64,000 nucleotides of DNA, from positions 46,678,501 to 46,742,500 of the forward strand of contig CM060883.1 in NCBI GenBank assembly GCA_030762935.1. The letters are read 5' to 3'. The notes below the pieces were generated by a model. The model did no database searches and was not told where the DNA came from. It was given only the letters and a program-made list of their open reading frames with translations. The position numbers were made by a program, and so were the translations under genes. This DNA comes from Hymenopus coronatus (lineage: Eukaryota > Arthropoda > Insecta > Mantodea > Hymenopodidae). Below are positions 22,017 to 33,286 of this stretch, piece by piece (the stretch's first letter is position 1; each line of letters begins with the position of its first letter).

Positions 22017-22985
22017 TTTCTCAGCTGATTAACATTTTTAAAGGTAAACCGCAAGGTGATCTCTAATTAGTTGAGAATCAGGTAATTTTTCAACTGACTC
22101 GCATGTCCGACCGCACCGTGGCCGAGGGGTTAGACTACTCGACTGTCACTTCGGCGGCTGGGGTTCGAGTCCAAGCGACCGTTGGATTTGTAGTGGACAA
22201 AGCGGCGCAGGGGCGGATTTTCTCCGGATTCTCCGGTTTCTCTCGCCATCGTATTCCTCCGGTGCTCCATGTTTCATCAGAATCACCGCCTGTGGTGCTA
22301 CTTGTAGTGAAAGTAGGCGTTAAACACTATCAAAAACTGACTCGCATGTTTCCCGGTAAACTGCAAGGTGATCTCAATTTAATGGAGAATTAGTTAAATT
22401 TCTAAGTAAACCGCAAGGTGATCGAAGCAGTTACACGTGCTTCTCGATAAACTGCAAGATGACCTCAAAATAGTTGAGAATCAGTTAAATCAGTTTCCCG
22501 GTAAATTGGTAGGTGATCTTAAATCAGCTGAGAAGCAGTTAAATTTCTCAGCTGACTCACATGTTCCCCGGTAAACTGCAAGGTGATTTCAAATTAGCTG
22601 AGAATCAGTTAAATTTCTCAGCTGACTCGCATGCTCCCCAGCAAACTGCAAGGTGATCTTAAATTAGCTGAGAATCAACTAAATTTCTCAACTGACTCAC
22701 ACGTTTCCCGGTAAACTGCAAGGTGATCTCAAATTAGTTGAGAATCAGTTAAATTTCTCAACTGACTCACACGTTTCCCGGTAAACTGCAAGGTGATCTC
22801 AAATTAGTTGAGAATCAGTTAAATTTCTCAACTGACTCACACGTTTCCCGGTAAACTGCAAGGTGATCTCAAATTAGTTGAGAATCAGTTAAATTTCTCA
22901 ACTGACTCACATGTTTCCCGATAAACTGCAAGGTGATCTCACATCTTTCCCGGTAAAGTGCAAACTGATCTCAAATTAATTGAGA
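22017..22985. repeat. 70-bp tandem array between inverted tRNA-like arms
   Basis: Units contain 'cggtaaactgcaaggtgatc' and an internal inverted repeat AGTTGAGAA/TTCTCAACT. About 11-12 units are recognisable by 'aaactgcaaggtgat' or variants. Those at about 22,680-22,920 are almost identical at a 70-bp period, while outer units are diverged or shortened. A SINE (22,107-22,334) interrupts the left side. Confidence 0.88.
22107..22334 (+). mobile_element. SINE family B, complete with TSD
   Basis: Flanked by a perfect 15-bp duplication AACTGACTCGCATGT (22,092-22,106 and 22,335-22,349) of the host 70-bp repeat. A box 'gtggccgaggggttagac', B box 'ggggttcgagtcc'. The 3' end is 'gttaaacactatcaaa'. Confidence 0.88.
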
Positions 22986-22989
22986 ATCG

Positions 22990-23125
22990 TTGAGAAATTT
23001 AATGCCGTGCCAGCATGTTGCCATTATAGCTCAGTGATTAGAGCACCGGCTTGAGACCGTGAGATGCGTGGTTCAAATCCCGGCTATGACATTGGATTGT
23101 TCAGTCTGACTGTACCTAACCAACT
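22990..23125 (+). repeat. Right inverted arm: tRNA-like repeat (family E)
   Basis: Holds 'attatagctcagtgattaga' (A box) and 'gtggttcaaatcccgg' (B box). A putative 7-nt loop CTTGAGA is closed by CGG/CCG. Several acceptor-stem pairs fail, so this is tRNA-derived rather than a functional tRNA. Tail: 'cagtctgactgtacctaacc'. Confidence 0.65.
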
Positions 23126-23341
23126 GCTGTCCTACACACCGCTTGTGTAAAAACACAAAAAAATAACAAATTAACACATTGAAAATATAAAAGTGCTGTA
23201 AATCAATTAGGCAGCCTGATGAGGTGTTTAAATGTTAACAATTGGTTTATGGTGTTGATGTTAAATTGTTATGCCGAAAAGCTCAACGGATAATCATACG
23301 CGTGGTAGGTATTACAGTCCGAGGATGGTATGCTTCTTGCC
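23126..23341. other. Spacer
   Basis: AT-rich, with no feature recognised. Confidence 0.35.
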
Positions 23342-23813
23342 GAATGAGAAAAGTATTAACTATTTTAAAACTGAAACCAATACAAGGAATATCTCGGAAA
23401 TGGTCAACTCCATGAAAAAATGTGTATGACATAATTAGTGATTTTAAGAGATCTACATTTTTATGTAATAGGTTTTTGTCAATCACTTACGTTTTACCAG
23501 TTATGTAAACTTTTTCAGAATAAACTGGTCTGCAGAGGTGCTATTCCCAGAAAAGACAATATTTCATTTGTCATGTAAATATATTTAGGATGCTATCTTT
23601 AATCAAGGTTGTTAGAGCCATTTTTGAGAAAATCAATATTTTTTAAAATTGTTACATGTAAGGGGTAGTTGAGGGTGAGGAGATTTTCTTGAAAATCTTC
23701 GTGATGCATCCTTGGAAGATAACTAAACGTATATACCAAGTTTGGTATTTTACAGACTTCCGTTTTTGAATTAACGTGTTCACAGACATACGGACACACA
23801 CGCACACACGGAC
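23342..23813 (-). mobile_element. H-element, both ends truncated
   Basis: From 'gaatgagaaaagtattaact' to the AC tract. It abuts a plus-oriented copy at 23,820. Confidence 0.75.
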
Positions 23814-23819
23814 TTATCC

Positions 23820-24716
23820 ACTTTCTCTAGCCCCGTATATGCAACGCACGTAGTGGATAGAGAAGGTATTGTATTCCACCTAAACATTCGATATCGAATT
23901 TCACCAGAATCATATGTTTTTGGGTCCCCTGATTTCGAAAAAAGCATTTTTAGAAAAACGGTCCGTGTGTGTTGTGTGTGTGCGCGTGTGTGTATTTGTG
24001 TGTATCTGTGGACAGCATAGCTCAAAAACGAAAAGATCGTCAAATACCAAACTTGATATTTAGGTTTAGTATATTCCAAGGATACGACAAGAAGATTTTA
24101 AAAAATCCTGCCACCACAAACGTTGTATATGGAACAATTTTCTTAAAAACGGCTTTAACGATTTTGATTAAAATCCCGTATATTAAAACTATTTACATCC
24201 CAAATAAAATATATATATTAAATTTTCTGAGAATAGCCTTTGAAGACCTGCTTATTCTGGATGAATTTTGCCGAATTGAACTGCTAAACCGTAAAAGATA
24301 GACAAAAATTTACTGAACAAAAAATGTAGATCTCGTCAAAATACACAAATGTCATTTACAGTTTTGTTGTGGAGGTAGCCGTTTCCAAGATATTCCTTGT
24401 TATTGTTTTCAGTTGTAAGGCACTTATACTTTTCTCAGACAGGAAGTGCCCGGTTTTTTTGTTGTTTTTTTTTTGTTGTTGTTTTATTCCAGGCCAAGTA
24501 AAGAAGCTGTTTGGAGTAACAATCACATAGCTATAGTTATGCCTTGGACTATCACTTTGGCCTACTGCATTCCCTTAGTTCCTTTCTACTTACAATGAAC
24601 TAAGTATTATACTAATGGTTATCTCGATTAGCATGGTGAAGAAAAAACAATACTTTTATATTAGAAGTTTATAAAACAGCTAGAGAAAGTCATATGACTG
24701 TAACATATTAGATTAT
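23820..24716 (+). mobile_element. H-element, full-length copy
   Basis: The hairpin end is 'actttctctagccccgtata...tagtggatagagaagg'. TG tract at 23,965-24,008. CACAT end 'tagagaaagtcatatgactg'. Confidence 0.83.
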
Positions 24717-24756
24717 TTAAAATGTTTTTTTTTTTTGGGCGGGGGGGGGGTGTTCC

Positions 24757-24861
24757 GAGAACCTAAAACGTGTATTTCCGGTGAAATCTCTTCACTGAAA
24801 ATTTGGGTGCAATACGATACATTGTCGATGCACTATGTACGTAGTGCGTGTAGAGAAAGTA
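24757..24861 (-). mobile_element. H-element fragment, hairpin end
   Basis: Includes 'gtgtatttccggtgaaatct' and the palindrome 'cactatgtacgtagtgcgtg'. A poly-G run (24,738-24,750) lies just upstream. Confidence 0.75.
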
Positions 24862-25627
24862 AAGTAGTTCTGTTTTGAGGGAAAGTTTGCGATGATAGTC
24901 GGTGGTAGGTATGAAAATGTGATTTTTGTGGCGCTAGGGTTATCAGAGCTCTCCCCTAGCATGGCATGTCTCGAGGGAAGATTCCTTCCCACCAGCAAGT
25001 TACAAGTTGTTCTGTGTGACACTTTGGTCTACCAATATAATTGTGCGAGTCAAACTTGTGAATGGGGACTAAATGTACATATAGAACTGGCACCATCACA
25101 AACCGCGTCAAATTATCTCTCTCAGTGCGTAACTCTGACAGACATTAACGCACAAAAGTGTGTTCACATATTTCTTCGTAGTAGCTAAATTTCACTGCTT
25201 TGACATTTTATTACTGTCTCTACACGTACTAAAATAAAATAAAATAAAATCTGTAATACAACATCCTGGCATCTTGTTCCCTATACCAGGACGTATATTG
25301 CAAACTTTATAATTTATTTCCCACTTTTAAATTATTGTTATACATCATTATTTTACAGATAATACTTATATACTAATAACTCAAAATTTAATTTAAAACA
25401 AAACAAATTAATATAAACTGAAATAAAATAAATTCCAACCTTAAAACAACTTTCACTAACAATATACCATCTATTATCAATTACTGGAAACCAGTAACCA
25501 AATAACTGGTAACCAGCTATTTACCCATAAAACTAAGCTCTAGATTATTAAGATAAATGAAAACTAATCCTATACTACTGGTATCGAGCAGAATATGCAC
25601 TGGTTACCAGCGCAACTAAATAAAATA
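24862..25627. other. Single-copy stretch
   Basis: No gene recognised. The 98-codon ORF at 24,892-25,188 is unassigned. An (AAAAT)n tract lies at 25,230-25,250. Several ACTGGTAACCAG-like short palindromes cluster at 25,480-25,620. Confidence 0.45.
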
Positions 25628-26368
25628 ATACATACATAGTGTATAGACAAAATATTATATTCCACCCAAAAAGATAATACAGTGATTTCACCGTAAATAC
25701 ATGTTTTGATGTCCCCTGAATAAAGACCGTGTGTGTTTGTGGATAGTATAGCTCAAATTCTAAAATACCGTTAAATACTAAACTTCGTGTTAAGTTTTGT
25801 ATCTTACAAAGATGATTCACCAAGATTTTCAAGTAAATTCCCCACTCCAAACTACTGTTTATATGGCAAAATTATTGAAACTTTTGTTTTTTCAAAAATA
25901 GCTCAAACGATTACCAATTAATTCTGGAAATAGCGTCTGAAGGTTTGTTCATTCTAGATGAACTTTTCTGAATGTTGCATAACTGATATATCGTAAGATA
26001 TATACAAAACCTTAATTCACAAAGAAAGAAAAAAAAAACAGTAGATATCATTAAGACACACCATTTATATCATACGCATTTTTGTTTCAGAAATATTCAA
26101 TTTTAAACTAGGCGTCTTTTCAAACGGGGTCACTTTTCGTTTCATCTCTGTTTTGTTTTTCTGGAAATGAAAAGCGAACCGAACCTAAATTGTTTTACAT
26201 AGCGACCACCTTTTAAAAGATTAACTATCGCTTTATACTAATGTTTCCCTTACTTCCCTTCTACTTAAAAATAATGTTTATTTCGATTACCATTACGTAG
26301 ATAAAGTAACAAAAATTCGTTTGTGGAACAGCTAGAGAAAGTTACGTGAATAGAACATATCAGAATTT
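25628..26368 (+). mobile_element. H-element, hairpin end eroded
   Basis: Begins inside the hairpin ('acatagtgtatagacaaa') and ends with 'tagagaaagttacgtgaata'. First of four successive plus-oriented copies. Confidence 0.75.
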
Positions 26369-26794
26369 TAGAAAAAGGTCCGTTTATCTGTTCGTGTGTC
26401 TGTGAACACGATAACTCAAAAACGAAAATTCAGTAAAATACCAAACTTGGATTTAAGTTTAATACGAAGATTAAACTACGGTTTACAGGGAACATGTTTC
26501 CAAATTTTAATTTTCTAAAAAATATCTAACCATTTTGATTCAAATGCTGTATATTAAAGACATTTACATGCCAAATAAAATCTATGTATGAGCTTCTGAA
26601 GATCTTTTTATTCTGAATGAATTTGGCTGAGTTTTGAATTACTGCTAAACCGTAAGAAATAGACAAAATCTTACCTCAGAAAAACGTAGACCTCGTTAAA
26701 ACACGCAATTTGTCATATACATGCCTTTGGTGAAGTTGGCAATTTTTGAGATATTTTTGTTATTGGTTTCATTTTTGTTAAAATACTTAAGACT
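26369..26794 (+). mobile_element. H-element, both ends truncated
   Basis: From 'gaaaaaggtccgtttatctg' to 'gttaaaatacttaagact'. Lies between two longer same-strand copies. Confidence 0.7.
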
Positions 26795-26797
26795 TTT

Positions 26798-27988
26798 TAC
26801 ATTCTCTACACGTACTATGTACATAGTGTATAGAGAAGGTACTGTATTCCACCCAAAAATTCGATACCCAGATTACACCAGAAATACACGTTTTGAATCC
26901 CCCTGAATCCAAAAAAAGCATTTTTGGAAAAAGATCCGTGTGTACGTGTGTATGTGTGTGTGTGTGTCTGTCGACGGCATAGCACAAAAACAAAAAGACC
27001 GTTAAATAACAAACTTGGTATTTAAATTTGGTATCTTCCAAGGATGCGACACGAAGATTTGCAAGAAAATCCCCCCACCCTCAACTACCCTTTACATGGA
27101 ACTTTTTTTTTTCGAAAATTTTGATTTTCTCAAAAATGGCTCTAACGATTTTGATTAAAATATATTGTCGCCCTCCGTAGTGTAATGGTTACCATGTTAA
27201 CTTCATATACCCAAGGTCGCGGGTTCAAACCCGGCGGAGGACGATGGATTTTTTCGGGCGTAAAAATCCTTAGCATGGCTTCCTTCGGAAGGGAAGTAAA
27301 GCTGTGGGTCCCGTATCGTAGATTTACGGCACGTAAAAGAACCTCAAGCCTGATAAGAGAGGCCTCTGAGCAAAATTAAACGATCTTTCACGCCCAATAT
27401 GGAATGGGACGCTGAGAACCAAAGCAGTTAAAGAGCGTCCATAAGTAACAGGCCATTTCATTTTTTTATTAAAATATCGTATATTAAAGATATTTACCTG
27501 AAAAATAATGTGTATATTTTATATTTTCTGGGAATAGCCTCTGAAGACTACATTATTCTGTAGGAATTTTGCATAAATGCTAAACCGTAAGAAATGGACA
27601 AAAACTTAACACACAAAAAATGTAGAGCACATTAAAACACACAATTTATTTTATATGATTATTTTCGAGAACTTGATCATTTTTTTTTTTAGATATTTCT
27701 TGTTTTTGGTTTCAGCTTTGAAAAACTTATACTTTTCCCACACAGGAATTTGTCAATTCGTGTCCATACAAACAAAGGTACTTCAGTTACCTAGTAACCA
27801 GCTTTTGGCTTCAGTTTAACTTATGATACTCCCATATTTCGCTTCTACTTACAAAGAAGCAAGTAATAAGACTATTTCTGCGAATTTTTTCTCGATTATT
27901 TTGAAATAAATAGAAGAATAAGCTTATTAACAATAATTTGTTACACAGAAGTGGAGAAAGTCATGTGAATGGTACACATCAGATTTTT
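26798..27988 (+). mobile_element. H-element, full-length with nested SINE A
   Basis: The hairpin end has 'gtactatgtacatagtgtat'. TG tract at 26,937-26,968. The body is split at 'gattaaaatat' by a SINE (27,164-27,463). CACAT end at 27,950-27,988. Confidence 0.85.
27164..27463 (+). mobile_element. SINE family A (tRNA-derived), complete
   Basis: Head 'gccctccgtagtgtaatggt' (A box) and 'gggttcaaacccggcgg' (B box). The body has 'cttccttcggaagggaagta' and ends with 'gcagttaaagagcgtcc'. The flanks repeat the host sequence imperfectly (TTGATTAAAATAT at 27,151, TTTATTAAAATAT at 27,464), a target-site duplication. Confidence 0.88.
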
Positions 27989-28533
27989 TCATATGGGAAC
28001 TTTTGAACTCCTGGCAATTCAAAGAAACAGATTTCAACCACATGGCAACCAGATTTCAAAAACTTGACAATCGATTTAGCTTAGTATATGTTCTTATTTC
28101 TCTTCCACCTAGAAGAAAGCAAGTAATAAGATCATTGTTGCTAAAGGTTATCTCGATCAGTATGGAATAAATAGAAGCATAAACTTTTTAACAATAATTT
28201 GTTAGAGACTGCCTCCGTGGTCGAGTGGTCAGCCGGGTTCAATTCCCGACTAGGGCGGGTGATTTTTCTTTAACCAGAATTATTCCTTCTCCCGCACAGA
28301 GTCTGGAAATATGCAAATAAGAGTCTATGTGTGTGTATATGTGTGTGTGTTTGAGGAGAAAAAAAGATTTAAAGCCAATGTAAAGAACCTGCAACACAAC
28401 GAGTTGTTTTTAATGCAAAGCCCCCCAATATGACCTTACATGTTGAAAGGGACTATATAAATGAAATGATAAATAAATAATTTATTACATAGATGTAGAG
28501 AAAGTCATGCAAATGAAACATAGCAGATTTTTA
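27989..28533 (+). mobile_element. H-element 3' half with nested SINE
   Basis: Starts 'ttcatatgggaacttttgaa'. Interrupted at 'aataatttgttaga' by the SINE at 28,207. CACAT end 'tagagaaagtcatgcaaatg'. Confidence 0.75.
28207..28476 (+). mobile_element. SINE family F (tRNA-derived) with AATA tail
   Basis: Head 'ctgcctccgtggtcgagtgg' and B box 'gggttcaattcccgactagg'. The tail is 'gataaataaataa'. Imperfect 14-bp target duplication: AATAATTTGTTAGA / AATAATTTATTACA. Confidence 0.78.
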
Positions 28534-28539
28534 ACTATT

Positions 28540-28730
28540 AAACATATATTCATTGCAACATACGACCAGGTGGAGAAAGGGAATGATTCCGCCCTAGCTG
28601 GGAATTGAACTCGGTACCGTTGAGGTGAGTGCCAGTCAACTGCAGAGGCAGTTCAATTTATATTGATCAACTCGAGTTCGTTTTTTTTTTCGTTTCTATT
28701 TCCAGAAATATGAGATACTACAATAATAAA
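28540..28730 (-). mobile_element. SINE family F copy
   Basis: On the minus strand 'aactgcctctgcagttgact' and 'gagttcaattcccagctagg' match the head of 28,207-28,476. The whole block recurs at 29,640-29,838. Confidence 0.65.
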
Positions 28731-28732
28731 AA

Positions 28733-29573
28733 TATGATATCTTACATTCATATGACATTCTCTATATCTCTGCAATGAATTATTATTAGAAAGTTTATGC
28801 TTCTATTTACTTCATGCAAATCGAGAAAACATCAGCAGAAATGTCTTATTACTTGCTTCCTTGTAGGTAGAAAGGAAATAAGGGAGTACTAAGGTGTTAG
28901 CCAAAAGCTGGTTGCTATGTGCCTGAAGTTCCTTTGTTTGTATGGACAGGAGTTGACAAATTCCTCTATGAGAAAAATATACGTTTTTAAAACTGAAACC
29001 AATAACAAGGAATATCTCAAAAACGATAATCTCCACGAAAAAAAAAGTATATAACATAACTTGTGTGTTTAACGTGCTCTACATTGTTTGTGTGGTAGTT
29101 TTTTGTCCATTTCTTATGTTTAGCAGTTATGCAAAATTCCATAAAATTCATCTAGATTAAACTAGTCTTCAGAGGCTATTCCCAGAAAATTCAAGATATA
29201 CATTTTATTTGTCAAGTAAATATCTTTAATAGACATTTTAAACAAAATCGTTATATCCATTTTTGAGAAAATCAAAATTTTCTAAAAAAGTTCCATGTAA
29301 TGGATAGTTGGGGTTGGGGGAATTTTCTTGAAAATATTCGTATCGCATCCTTGGAAGATACTGAACTTAAATACCAAGTTTGGTATTTAACGGTCTTTTC
29401 GGTTTTGAGTTACGCAGCCCACAGGCACACATGCGCGGACCTTTTGACGAAAATGCTTTTATTAGATTCAGGGGGACCCAAAACATGTATTTCTGGTGAA
29501 ATCTCGGTATCGAATTTTGGGTGCATTATAATACCTTCTCCATACACTATGTACATACTACATAGTAAAGTAA
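28733..29573 (-). mobile_element. H-element, full-length copy
   Basis: CACAT end altered ('gatatcttacattcatatga'). Only a minimal AC tract (about 29,424). Hairpin end 'catacactatgtacatacta'. It lies between two copies of the C-end plus SINE F block. Confidence 0.82.
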
Positions 29574-29634
29574 TAAATAATTTGTTAAAGAGATGTACAG
29601 TCAGTCATGTGAATGAAAAACAGCAGATGTTTAA
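29574..29634 (+). mobile_element. H-element fragment, CACAT end
   Basis: 'aataatttgttaaagagatg' to 'catgtgaatg' and 'aacagcagatgttt'. Duplicates the arrangement at 28,477-28,540. Confidence 0.65.
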
Positions 29635-29639
29635 CTATT

Positions 29640-29838
29640 AAACCTATCCAATATCCAGACTAGGTGGAGTAAGGGAATGATTCCGCCCTAGTTGGAAATC
29701 GAACTCGGTAGTTTTGAGATGAGTACCACTCAACCGCAGAGGTTGTTCAAGTTATATTGATCTATTTGAGTTGGTTTTCTTTTTCGTTTCCATTACCAGG
29801 AATATGAGGTACAGCAATAATAAAAATATCTAACTGAA
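29640..29838 (-). mobile_element. SINE family F copy, second of a local duplication
   Basis: Same order as 28,540-28,730, with shared flanks 'aactattaaac' and 'aataataaaaatat'. The B-box region is mutated ('gaaatcgaactcgg'). Confidence 0.62.
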
Positions 29839-30159
29839 AGAAATAGAACACAAAGAATACAGACGTCTTGTCGAACAAGATCCGGTAGGTAACGATATGT
29901 CGCCATTGAGACGTTTTTATTGGCGAGGTTAATCACAGCGATTTGAACCCAGCGCACATCTACTGCCAATTACTGACACGCAACTGTCAGGGGGAGGGGG
30001 GGACACGCAGCTTATTAGGACGTGTTTGTTCCGCCACGCGTCTCAGCGGCCACCAAGTGCTTTATTTTAGATCACGTGATGTGCCAGGGGGAAGCATATC
30101 CTGCCAGTAATAACTGGGTGTGTCTATAACCACAGTACATGTCTTATACCCTTCGTCAA
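29839..30159. other. Single-copy stretch
   Basis: Somewhat GC-richer; a poly-G run lies at about 29,992-30,001. No gene seen. Confidence 0.4.
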
Positions 30160-32412
30160 ATGTGTGTATGTATGTGTGTGGGTGCGTATATGTGTATGTG
30201 TGTGTGGGTGCGTATATGTGTATGTGTGTGTGGGTGTGTGCGAGTATGTTTATGTGTACGTATAAAAGCGTATGTTTGCGAGCTTGTATGTGTGTGTGTG
30301 TGTGTGTATGGCGTGTATTTGCGTATGTGTGCATGTATGTGTGTATGCTTTTTTTGATAGTGTTTAACGCCCGCTTTTACTAACAAGGCACCGCAGGCAA
30401 TGACACTGGTGATACATGGAAAGAAGATGGAGCACCGGTGGAATACGATGGCGGGGAAACCGGAGAACCCGGAGAAAACCTGCTCCTGCTCCGCTTTGTC
30501 CACCGTCTAAGTGAGAGGCGAATGAATGGTCTAACCACTCGGCTACGGCGCGGCCTATGTGTGTATGTGTGCGTGCGTTTATGTGTGTATATGTACATGT
30601 ATGTGTGTGCATGTGAGTATATGTGTGTGCATGTATGTGTGTATGTATGCGTGTGTGCGTGTATGTGTGTGTATTATGTATATGTGTGTATGTGTACGTG
30701 TGTGTATGTATGTGTGTAGAGGTTTGCATGTATGTGTGTATGTGTGCGGGTATGTGTGTGAGTGTATGTGCGTGTATTATGTATATGTGTGTATGTGTAC
30801 GTGTGTGTACGTATGTGTGTAGAGGTTTGCATGTATGTGTGTATGTGTGCGTGTGTGCGTGTATGTGTGTGAGTGTATGTGCGTGTATTATGTATATGGG
30901 TGTATGTGTACGTGTGTGTATGTATGTGTGTAGAGGTTTGCATGTATGTGTGTATGTGTGCGTGTGTGTATGTGTACGTGTGTGTATGTATGTGTGTAGA
31001 GGTTTGCATGTATGTGTGCGTGTGTGCGTGTATGTGTGCGTGAGTGTATGTGCGTGTATTATGTATATGTGTGTATGTGTACGTGTGTATGTATGTGTGT
31101 AGAGGTTTGCATGTATGTATGTGTGCGTGTATGTGTGCGTGTGTGTATACATGTACACGTGTGCGTGTATGTGTGTCTATGTATGTGTGCGCGTGTATGT
31201 GCGTATATAATTGTGTATGTGCGTGTATGTGTGTGCGAGTGTGTGTGTATACGTGTTCGTGTATGTGTGTATATGTGTGTATGTATGTATGTATGTATGT
31301 ATGTATGTATGTATGTGTGGGTGTGTGTATACGTGTGCGCGTATGTGTGCATATGTATGTGTGTGCAAGTATGTTTGTATACGTGTGCGTGTATATGGGT
31401 GTATGTGGTATGTATGTATGGGTATGTGTATACGTGTGCGCGTATGTGTGTATATGTATGTGTGTGCAAGTATGTTTGTATACGTGTGCGTGTATGTGTA
31501 TATGTGTGTATGTGGTATGTATGTGTGGGTGTGTGTATGTGGTGTGTATGTGTGGGTGTGTGGGTATGTGTGTATGTGGTATGTATGTGTGTGTATGTGG
31601 TATGTATGTGTGTATGTGGTATGGGTGTGTGGTATGTTTGTGGGTATGTGGTATGTGTGTATATGTGGTATGTATGTGTGGGCGTGTGGATGTGTGTATG
31701 TGTGTATGTGTGGATGTGTGTATATGTGTGTATGTGGTATGTGTGTGTGGATGTGTGTATATGTGTATATGTGGTATGTGTGTATGGGTGTGTGTATGTG
31801 GTATGTGTGTGTATGTGGTATGTGTGTGTGTGGATGTGTGTATATTTGTGTATGTGGTATGTGTGTGTGGGTGTGTGGATGTGTGTATATGTCTGTATGT
31901 GGTATGTGTGTGTATGTGGTATGTATGTGTGGATGTGTGGATGTGTGTATGTGGTATGTATGTGTGGGTATGTGGATGTGTGTATATGTGTGTATGTGAT
32001 ATGTGTGTATATGTGGTATGTGTGTGTATGTGGTATGTGTGTATGTGGTATGTGTGTGTATGTGGTATGTATGTGTGGGTGTGTGGGTATGTGTGTATGT
32101 GGTATGTATGTGTGGATGTGTGTATGTGTGTGTATGTGGTATGTATGTGTATGTGGTATGTATGTGTGGGTGTGTGGGTATGTGTGTATGTGGTATGTAT
32201 GTGTGGATGTGTGTATGTGGTATGTGTGTATGTGGTATGTATGTGTGGGTGTGTGGGTATGTGTGTATGTGGTATGTATGTGTGGATGTGTGTATGTGGT
32301 ATGTATGTGTGGGTGTGTGGGTATGTGTGTATGTGGTATGTATGTGTGGATGTGTGTATGTGGTATGTGTGTATGTGGTATGTATGTGTGTGTATGTATA
32401 TGTGTGTGAGTG
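30160..32412. repeat. 2.2-kb TG/TATG low-complexity array
   Basis: The plus strand is almost free of C and alternates purine and pyrimidine (GTATGTGTGTATGTG...). Two higher-order textures are visible. At 30,570-31,120 a unit with 'gtagaggtttgcatgtatg' recurs about five times. From 31,540 to 32,400 'ggtatgtatgtgtgg' recurs many times. Short TATG runs occur at about 31,278-31,315. Open frames of up to 590 codons on both strands (His-Thr-Tyr or Cys-Val-Tyr periods) are translation artefacts. A SINE lies at 30,348-30,555. Confidence 0.95.
30348..30555 (-). mobile_element. SINE family B inserted in the TG array
   Basis: On the minus strand it runs from 'ggccgcgccgtagccgagtg' to 'gttaaacactatcaaaaa'. 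Flanked by TATGTGTGTATG on both sides (30,336-30,347 and 30,556-30,567), though low complexity makes this duplication weak evidence. The B-box region is partly lost. Confidence 0.8.
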
Positions 32413-32579
32413 AAGTACTCGCAGGAAAATACAGCCATAGGTGCAATTATGCAGTTCCAAGCCGAGTGAGTTTCTACCAAACTCCTGTAGAATAAATTCC
32501 AAAGGTTTGTAGCTCACTAATTTTAACAAAATTGCTTACAGCATATTGTTTTAGCAACACAAATATTTTTATTAAAAAA

Positions 32580-32936
32580 AAAAAGAAAAGCTTAACGTCT
32601 TTTAACCTGGTTGTTCACATCGGACGATGAATAAAATCGCTGAAATGATGCTCAAATTATCTCGGGGTCCATGGAGCTTAAAGTTACTCCACATTCGTCC
32701 TCTCAGGATCAGGAAAAGTAACAGTCCGTGTATTGTTTTTAAGGTAGCTGCCGAGCTGTATCCGCCAAAATATTAAGTTGAGTTAATTTAATTAAAAGTG
32801 AGAGGCATTCAAGCTAATCGTAAAACATTGTAACCTGAAATGATTTTGTATGGGTAACCACCCTAAGCGAGATTTGAACTCGCGACCTAACGAATATGAG
32901 GCAGATACGCTACCACCACACTACCCAGGTGAGCTC
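32580..32936 (-). mobile_element. SINE family D (tRNA-derived) with internal insert
   Basis: On the minus strand the head has 'gtggtagcgtatctgcctca' and 'gcgagttcaaatctcgc'. The tail is 'ttaaaagacgttaagc', with 'gaccccgagataatttgagc'. An ~130-bp segment (about 32,730-32,860) is absent from the copies at 53,513 and 59,751. Confidence 0.75.
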
Positions 32937-32979
32937 TCTATGTTCTACTTTCAGAGCATTAAACCTGCCTTTTATGTGT

Positions 32980-33045
32980 GTGGCTTGGGTTCAATTCCAG
33001 CCCATCGCGGACCTTGGATTTTTCTCCTGGTTGTTAAAAGGGTTT
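32980..33045 (+). repeat. tRNA-like B-box fragment
   Basis: 'cttgggttcaattccagccc' resembles a SINE head; no A box is seen upstream. Confidence 0.35.
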
Positions 33046-33078
33046 ATCATCATCATCATCATCATCATCATCACCACC
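33046..33078 (+). repeat. (ATC)n microsatellite
   Basis: About nine ATC units followed by ACC. Confidence 0.9.
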
Positions 33079-33286
33079 CAGCTTCACAGCAAAAGTCTTC
33101 TGAGATATTCCAGATTTTAATTCCACCGCATTCTTTGTCTTCTTTGATAGCGCTTACCTAGGTGCATTTTCCAGGCTCTTTTGGGTATTTTACTCTCTTC
33201 TATTCTATCTAAGTGTTAAATCCATTTTTTCTGTATGTTTACTTTCTTGCACGTACTGAAACAAGCGTGCATAACCAAACTAATCA

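Noticed and set aside
22990..23125. Functional tRNA gene
   Set aside because: A and B boxes are present but several acceptor-stem pairs fail; the copy is part of an inverted repeat with a related, also defective, sequence.
24892..25188. Possible small protein gene of 98 codons
   Set aside because: No domain, no splice or promoter context, and length is within chance expectation for this composition.
27180..27200. X-box-like 'ggttaccatgttaac' in SINE family A
   Set aside because: It is the D-arm of the tRNA-derived head and recurs in all family A copies; similarity to the X-box is coincidental.
30364..32495. Open reading frames of up to 590 codons on both strands
   Set aside because: They are His/Thr/Tyr or Cys/Val/Tyr periodic translations of the TG/TATG repeat, open in several frames at once because the repeat lacks stop codons.
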